This document shows, piece after piece, positions 1 to 3,743 of a DNA stretch of 6,402 nucleotides. The stretch lies in NCBI GenBank assembly GCA_900543475.1, contig UQRU01000119.1, positions 1 through 6,402 on the forward strand. Direction: 5' to 3'. Under the pieces are notes generated by a model. That model was not told the origin of the DNA. It ran no database searches and saw only the letters and a program-made list of their open reading frames with translations. The DNA comes from an uncultured Eubacteriales bacterium (lineage in GTDB: Bacteria > Bacillota > Clostridia > Christensenellales > CAG-138). A program made the position numbers and the translations under genes. Numbering within the stretch: position 1 is the stretch's first letter; each line of letters begins with the position of its first letter.

Positions 1-107
1 TGGGGGCCGAAGGCCCCCAGGCCGCCAAACCAACCGGCCCGGGGCAAAGCCCGGGCCGGTTGTGCGCGCTTTGCGCGCCCGCCGCCCCCCCGCCGGCCAT
101 GCGCCGG
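1..107. other. GC-rich hairpin cluster in non-coding DNA
   Basis: I see no credible gene in this stretch. It is unusually rich in self-complementary sequence. A hairpin at 2-18 has 7-bp arms GGGGGCC/GGCCCCC and a GAA loop. A perfect 13-bp stem lies at 31-62, with loop 44-49. GCGCGC-TTT-GCGCGC lies at 64-78, and CCGGC/GCCGG at 93-107. None is followed by a clear T-run on either strand, so they are not textbook intrinsic terminators. They lie just past the terminator of the minus-strand gene to the right. They could be RNA structures at the end of an upstream gene outside the window, or intergenic palindromic repeats of this genome. Confidence 0.5.
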
Positions 108-120
108 ACCTGCCTCAGGA

Positions 121-155
121 CGAAAAAGCGGCCCGGGGATACGCCCCGGGCCGTT
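121..155 (-). terminator. Intrinsic terminator of the YghO-like gene
   Basis: Read on the minus strand, a perfect 10-bp GC stem (arms 129-138 and 144-153, loop 139-143) is followed at once by GC and then TTTTT (123-127). It sits about 35 bases after the TGA stop of the minus-strand gene. Stem, tight loop and T-tract are all in the right order for that strand. Confidence 0.85.
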
Positions 156-186
156 GGATGCCTGTGGAGAAAAGAAGGGCAGCCCC

Positions 187-1320
187 TCAATCCTGGGGCA
201 AGTCCTTGATATAGCACCGGCGGCGCTTGTGCTGCTCGGTCTCAAAAAAGCGGAACTGGGCATGGATCTTGTCGTTCCACTCCAGCATGGGGCCGGTCTC
301 GGCGTATTGGATGCCATTGCGGATGGCGCCTTGTAGCAGGGTATCCATCACGATGGCGTTGACGCCTAGGCCCTGATATTCCGGCAGCACGGCGGTGAGG
401 AACATATCCAGGGTATCGTTGTGGTACATGTTCCACAGCACCCGGAAGGCGCCGGTGGGGAAGAGGCGGCCCCGGGAGGCCTGGAAGGCGCTTTCCATGC
501 TGGGGGCGCAAACGCCGAAAGCGACCATGCGTTCGTTCTCATCCATGACGAAGCAGGTATAGTCCATGTTGATCATGGGAAGGAACTTGTTTACATAGCG
601 CTTAATCTGCTTTTCGTCCAGCTCCACCACCCCATATAGATGGGCGTAGCCAATGTTCACCAGGTCGAAGACCTGCTTCACATAGGGGGCGACCCCTAAA
701 TGGGTACGCACCTTGGCCACATGGAGCTTATGGGTCTTAAGGGCCCATTGGGCGATGTTGTGGATCCGTTGCGGGATAGGCCCATCCTGGGGGATGTTGA
801 TGTAAAATTCGATCCAGTCGGTATCCTTGCGGTAGCCCAGGCGCTCCAGATGCTGGTTGTAATAGGGCGCGTTGTAGTAGGTAAAAAACAGGCTCCTGCG
901 GTCATAGCCCTCCACCAGCATACCTTCCCGGTCCAGGTCGGTGAAGCCCAGGGGCCCATGAACCTGCTTGCAGCCTTTTTCCCGGGCAAAGTCCTCTACC
1001 GCCTGGAACAGGGCGGCGGAGACCTCCGGATCGTCGATGAAATCCACCTGGGAAAAGCGCATACGGCTGGTGTTCCATTTTTCATTGGCCCGGTGGCTGA
1101 GGATGGCGCCGATGCGGCCAACGATTTCCCCATTCCGGTAAGCCAGGAAGCACTGGGCGTCGCAGTAGGAGAAGGCGGGATTCGCCTTGGGGTCCCAATC
1201 GCTCAGATCGTCCCCATAGGTGGCGGGGACGAAATTGGGATTATCTTTATACAATTGGTTCGGAAAGTCTACAAAGCGCCGGCGATCGGCTTTGCTTTCC
1301 ACCCGTTTTACGGTGACCAT
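187..1320 (-). CDS. YghO-like GNAT-fold N-acetyltransferase family protein
   Basis: This 377-residue cytoplasmic protein resembles the family that contains E. coli YghO, annotated as GNAT-like; its substrate and cellular role are unknown to me. The recognisable family segment is GPLGFTDLDREGMLVEG at residues 122-138. A second region, PEYQGLGV at 312-319, looks like the acetyl-CoA-binding motif A of GNAT enzymes, and it is followed by ETGPMLEWN at 341-349. There is no signal peptide or membrane segment. A TTG in the same frame at 1329 would add three residues, but I prefer the ATG at 1320. TTG lies only about two bases from the G-rich Shine-Dalgarno-like run (1332-1340), while ATG has about 11 bases of spacing and the protein then begins like its relatives. 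The gene has its own promoter and terminator, so it is monocistronic. The family call is from memory of conserved segments; enzymatic activity is unproven. Confidence 0.8.
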   Translation of the reverse strand: MVTVKRVESKADRRRFVDFPNQLYKDNPNFVPATYGDDLSDWDPKANPAFSYCDAQCFLAYRNGEIVGRIGAILSHRANEKWNTSRMRFSQVDFIDDPEVSAALFQAVEDFAREKGCKQVHGPLGFTDLDREGMLVEGYDRRSLFFTYYNAPYYNQHLERLGYRKDTDWIEFYINIPQDGPIPQRIHNIAQWALKTHKLHVAKVRTHLGVAPYVKQVFDLVNIGYAHLYGVVELDEKQIKRYVNKFLPMINMDYTCFVMDENERMVAFGVCAPSMESAFQASRGRLFPTGAFRVLWNMYHNDTLDMFLTAVLPEYQGLGVNAIVMDTLLQGAIRNGIQYAETGPMLEWNDKIHAQFRFFETEQHKRRRCYIKDLPQD

Positions 1321-1328
1321 GCCTTGCA

Positions 1329-1345
1329 ATACCCCCCTTAGGTAT
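1329..1345 (-). promoter_or_regulatory. CsoR-like G-tract pseudo-palindrome overlapping the RBS
   Basis: On the minus strand this reads ATACCTAAGGGGGGTAT, a 17-bp element with arms ATACC and GGTAT around a G-tract. Its layout matches the operator class described for CsoR-family repressors (TACC...GGGGGTA). It lies about 10 to 26 bases after the predicted transcription start and contains the likely Shine-Dalgarno run. The G-run alone could be explained as a ribosome binding site, so the operator reading is an inference. Confidence 0.35.
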
Positions 1346-1361
1346 ACAACAGAATGGAATC

Positions 1362-1390
1362 ATTATAACAGCTTCTTGTAAACAAAGCAA
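1362..1390 (-). promoter_or_regulatory. Sigma-A-type promoter of the YghO-like gene
   Basis: On the minus strand there is TTGCTT (1385-1390), a spacer of exactly 17 bases and a perfect TATAAT (1362-1367). The -10 is preceded by TGT, giving an extended -10 element. Transcription should start near 1355, leaving a leader of about 35 bases before the ATG at 1320. Confidence 0.75.
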
Positions 1391-1454
1391 AATCATTGGG
1401 GAATTTTAAGAAAAACTTATGTTTTTGGCCGTCTATGGAAGGCAGGTTAGGCCC

Positions 1455-1503
1455 AAAAAACCATACGAAAACCCCGGCCGCCAGCGAGGCTGTGACCGGG
1501 GTT
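1455..1503 (-). terminator. Intrinsic terminator of the hydrogenase gene
   Basis: On the minus strand an 8-bp stem (AACCCCGG at 1503-1496 with CCGGGGTT at 1477-1470) encloses a smaller 3-bp inner stem. It continues into TTTT and, a few bases on, a second run TTTTTT (1455-1460). It begins about 14 bases after the TGA stop of the hydrogenase gene. Confidence 0.75.
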
Positions 1504-1516
1504 GGCATATATGGGA

Positions 1517-3241
1517 TCAGCGTTCTACATAGGTGGTGTGGAGCAGGGCATGGGCCTTATGGCTGCCGGGTTTTTCCAGGAATTCCCCGTAGAGCTTATG
1601 GATGGAGGGGTTCTGATGGCTCTTGCGGATGGGCATGGCCCGGTCGCATTCATAGGTGGCCTTGGCCCGGGCCTCCCTGGGATCGATCTGGTAGCGGGTG
1701 CGGGCGTTGACGATGGGTTGGCCGCCGCCGGTAACGCAGCCGCCCGGGCAGCCCATGATCTCGATGAAATGATAGGTGCGCTCGCCCTTGCGTATGCTGT
1801 CCAGCAGCCGGCCTGCGTTGGCAGTGCCGTGGGCGATGGCCACCTTGATGTCCATTCCGGCCACCTGTACGGTGGCTTCCTTGATGCCTTCCAGGCCCCG
1901 CACGGCGGTATATTCAATGGACTCCAGATCCTTGCCCTCCAGCACGTCCGCCACGGTGCGCAGCGCCGCCTCCATCACGCCGCCGGTGACGCCGAAGATC
2001 ACCGCCGCGCCGGTGGAGTCGCCCAGCATATCGTCAAAGGGCTCATCCGGCAGGTTTACATAATCGATGGCCGCCTGGCGGATCATGCGGGCCAGCTCAC
2101 GGGTGGTGATATTGGCGTCCACATCCCGGTAGCCGTCCCGGCCCATTTCCGGCCGGGCGATCTCGAACTTCTTGGCGGTACAGGGCATGACGGACACCAC
2201 GAAAATGTCCTTGGGATCCAGGCCGTTTTTCTCCGCGAAGTAGGTCTTGGTGATGGCGCCTTGCATCTGGTTGGGGCTCTTGCAGCTGGACAGGTTGGGA
2301 ATGAAATCCTTATGGAAATGCTCGCAATACTTGATCCAGCCCGGGCTGCAGGAGGTGATCATGGGCAGCACGCCGCCCTTTTGGATCCGCTCGATGAGCT
2401 CCGTGCCTTCCTCCATAATGGTCAGGTCAGCGCCAAAGTCCACGTCAAATACCCGGTCCGCGCCCAGCCTGCGCAGGGCGGCGGCCAGCTTGCCGGTGGA
2501 GCTGGTGCCGATGGGCATGCCAAATTCTTCGCCAATGGCCACCCGCACGGCCGGCGCCGGCTGAAATACCACGAACTTGGAAGGATCCCCTAGGGCTTTC
2601 CAAACCACGTCGGTGGAATCCTGCTCGGTGAGGGCGCCGGTGGGGCAGGCGGCGATGCACTGGCCGCAGTTGATGCAGTAGGTCTCGCCCAGGTGCTTGT
2701 GGAAGGGCACGCCCACTTCCGTGCGGAAGCCACGGTTTTGCATACCGATGGCATCCACCCCTTGGGTCAGATGGCAGGCAGCCACGCAGCGGCGGCAGAG
2801 GATGCATTTATTGTTATCCCGCACGATGGAAGGGGAGATCTCGTCGATGGTACGGGGGGAATGCTCGCCTTCATAGGGGAGCTCGGTAACACCCAGCTCA
2901 TCCGCCAGGGCCTGCAGCTCGCAGGTCTGGTTCCGCTTACAGGTCAGGCAGCTACGGTCATGGTCGGAAAGGATCAGCTCCAACACCGCCCGGCGGGCAT
3001 TGAGGACCTTGGGGGAATTGGTGATGATATCCATCCCCTCGGAAACAGGCAGGGCACAGGAAGCCTGCAGCTTGCCGGATTTGGCATCTTCCACCAAACA
3101 CATGCGGCATGCGCCGATTTGGTTGATGTCCTTGAGGTTGCAAAGGGTGGGGATTTTGACGCCGGCTGCCAGGGCGGCTTCCAGCACGGTGCTGTTGTCT
3201 TGAACCTGGATCTCTCGGCCATCGATCTTGAGTGTTACCAT
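1517..3241 (-). CDS. hydA: [FeFe] hydrogenase, HydA type with [2Fe-2S] N-terminus
   Basis: This 574-residue cytoplasmic enzyme should interconvert protons and H2 at an H-cluster. An N-terminal [2Fe-2S] ferredoxin domain has C34, C45, C48 and C62. Next come a His/Cys3 [4Fe-4S] site (H94, C98, C101, C107) and two ferredoxin-like [4Fe-4S] sites (C146/C149/C152/C156 and C189/C192/C195/C199). The H-cluster domain carries L1 TSCSPGW (296-302), L2 MPCTAKKFE (352-360) and L3 EIMGCPGGCVTGGGQP (494-509). The tail after about 520 is the small-subunit-like region. Domain order and length match HydA of clostridial NADH-dependent or bifurcating enzymes, but no diaphorase (HydB) or HydC gene is next to it here, so the electron partner is unknown. 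The ATG has a good AAGAAAGGA Shine-Dalgarno sequence (3251-3259) nine bases upstream. L1 has serine where many enzymes have a second cysteine. Confidence 0.95.
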   Translation of the reverse strand: MVTLKIDGREIQVQDNSTVLEAALAAGVKIPTLCNLKDINQIGACRMCLVEDAKSGKLQASCALPVSEGMDIITNSPKVLNARRAVLELILSDHDRSCLTCKRNQTCELQALADELGVTELPYEGEHSPRTIDEISPSIVRDNNKCILCRRCVAACHLTQGVDAIGMQNRGFRTEVGVPFHKHLGETYCINCGQCIAACPTGALTEQDSTDVVWKALGDPSKFVVFQPAPAVRVAIGEEFGMPIGTSSTGKLAAALRRLGADRVFDVDFGADLTIMEEGTELIERIQKGGVLPMITSCSPGWIKYCEHFHKDFIPNLSSCKSPNQMQGAITKTYFAEKNGLDPKDIFVVSVMPCTAKKFEIARPEMGRDGYRDVDANITTRELARMIRQAAIDYVNLPDEPFDDMLGDSTGAAVIFGVTGGVMEAALRTVADVLEGKDLESIEYTAVRGLEGIKEATVQVAGMDIKVAIAHGTANAGRLLDSIRKGERTYHFIEIMGCPGGCVTGGGQPIVNARTRYQIDPREARAKATYECDRAMPIRKSHQNPSIHKLYGEFLEKPGSHKAHALLHTTYVER

Positions 3242-3270
3242 GTTTCAAAATCCTTTCTTGATATGGATTG

Positions 3271-3289
3271 CCGGCGGATGGGCCGCCGG
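3271..3289 (-). other. Hairpin in the hydA leader
   Basis: A perfect 7-bp GC stem (CCGGCGG at 3271-3277 with CCGCCGG at 3283-3289) and a 5-base loop lie in the untranslated leader, ending about 11 bases before the Shine-Dalgarno sequence. No T-run follows it in the direction of hydA transcription, so it is not a terminator. It could stabilise the message or influence translation. I do not recognise a known riboswitch. Confidence 0.5.
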
Positions 3290-3345
3290 GAGTCGCCGAA
3301 AAATAGGAGCATAATTGGAACTGTGGACATACCTATACAATAGAA

Positions 3346-3374
3346 AGTTTAGCACGGCCCAGAAGGAATGTCAA
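3346..3374 (-). promoter_or_regulatory. Sigma-A-type promoter of hydA
   Basis: On the minus strand a perfect TTGACA (3369-3374) is followed after exactly 17 bases by TAAACT (3346-3351, four of six consensus positions). The start site would be near 3339, giving a leader of roughly 98 bases. A short palindrome, CTAT-TGT-ATAG (3333-3343), covers the predicted start. It might be an operator, but I cannot assign it to a regulator and see no full Rex site. Confidence 0.7.
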
Positions 3375-3377
3375 TTT

Positions 3378-3413
3378 GAAAACAAACCCAGCCTTTGGCA
3401 TAAAAAGGCTGGG
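3378..3413 (-). terminator. Minus-oriented terminator just upstream of hydA promoter
   Basis: A 10-bp stem (CCCAGCCTTT at 3387-3396, AAAGGCTGGG at 3404-3413, loop 3397-3403) is followed on the minus strand by TTTGTTTTC. It ends a few bases before the hydA -35 box. It would stop transcripts arriving from the copA side before they enter hydA. No minus-strand gene is visible to its right. Confidence 0.6.
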
Positions 3414-3460
3414 CCATGGCGTTGGCAGGGCAATTTGCAGGATGGGACGGCCCGCCCTGC

Positions 3461-3505
3461 AAAAAACAGACCGAAACGGGCTCCGGCGATTTGCCGGAGC
3501 CCGTT
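3461..3505 (-). terminator. Second minus-oriented terminator-like hairpin
   Basis: A perfect 13-bp stem (3475-3487 with 3493-3505, 5-base loop) contains GGGCTCCGGC. Read on the minus strand it is followed by TCGGTCTG and then TTTTTT (3461-3466). The T-run is about eight bases from the stem, which weakens the terminator call, but no T-run follows on the plus strand. With the hairpin at 3387-3413 it makes a tandem pair pointing toward hydA. Confidence 0.45.
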
Positions 3506-3590
3506 GGTCGTATGGTGTGCTTGAAAGGGAACTTCCTGCACCACATCTCTCACTTGCAAGATTAGTATAACCCATCCAGCAGGCGGTTGC

Positions 3591-3665
3591 ATCACAAAAG
3601 TATTACAAAAGGCCAAACTTTTGATTATGTTTTCATAAAATCCCGTTGCAGAGCAATTACAAAAA
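3591..3665 (+). repeat. Short direct repeats upstream of copA
   Basis: ATCACAAAAG (3591-3600) is repeated as ATTACAAAAG at 3602-3611, exactly 11 bases on, about one helical turn. A third copy, ATTACAAAAA, lies at 3656-3665, just upstream of the copA promoter. The phased spacing could suit an activator or repressor, but the A-rich motif is simple enough to arise by chance in AT-rich intergenic DNA. Confidence 0.3.
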
Positions 3666-3680
3666 AATAGTTAGAAATGA

Positions 3681-3717
3681 CTTACCAATAGAAAAAAAGG
3701 GTGATATAATAGGTAAG
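3681..3717 (+). promoter_or_regulatory. copA promoter framed by an inverted repeat
   Basis: TTACCA (3682-3687), a 17-base spacer and a perfect TATAAT (3705-3710) make a good sigma-A-type promoter. Transcription should start near 3717, about 27 bases before the copA ATG. The core is bracketed by a perfect inverted repeat: CTTACC (3681-3686) overlaps the -35 and GGTAAG (3712-3717) sits at the start site, 25 bases apart. I see no TACA-NN-TGTA cop box and no CsoR G-tract operator here. The repeat is a candidate binding site for a copper regulator. Confidence 0.65.
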
Positions 3718-3743
3718 GATTCTGAGGAAGGGACGCAGACCCA

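Larger units (their letters stand above)
3242..3743. other. Divergent hydA/copA intergenic region without a convincing gene
   Basis: This region of about 500 bases separates the divergently transcribed hydrogenase and copper-pump genes. Several short open frames exist on both strands, but they run through the hairpins, have arginine/proline-rich or otherwise unnatural compositions, and lack convincing starts. It holds the hydA leader and promoter, two minus-oriented terminator-like hairpins, and a third weaker hairpin (TTGCAGG/CCTGCAA at 3435-3462). It then turns AT-rich from about 3590 to the copA promoter. The spot could once have held a regulator gene, but none can be read now. Confidence 0.6.

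Noticed and set aside
700..1341. Long plus-strand open frame of 213 codons opposite the YghO-like gene
   Set aside because: It is the antisense shadow of a well-supported gene; its peptide has no recognisable domain and there is no promoter or ribosome binding site for it.
1411..1426. AAAAAC-TTAT-GTTTTT inverted repeat between hydA and the YghO-like gene
   Set aside because: It is short, AT-only apart from one pair, not followed by a T-run on either strand beyond the arm itself, and not placed at the promoter core. No function can be supported.
1502..2593. Plus-strand open frame of 363 codons opposite hydA
   Set aside because: It is antisense to a hydrogenase whose Fe-S motifs are all intact. 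The peptide is Gly/Ala/His-rich with no known domain, as expected for a mirror of GC-rich codons.
3333..3343. TTGTATA-containing palindromes at the hydA start site, after copA (6323-6335) and a partial form before the YghO-like gene (1341-1353), as a shared regulatory site
   Set aside because: The core also occurs inside the YghO-like coding sequence (around 1248-1254), the positions relative to the promoters differ, and one copy is downstream of a gene, so chance in AT-rich DNA is the better explanation.
3376..3570. Small plus-strand open frame with a TTG start and an AGAAGGA eight bases upstream
   Set aside because: The frame runs straight through three hairpins, no plus-strand promoter precedes it, and the start region coincides with the minus-strand hydA -35 box.
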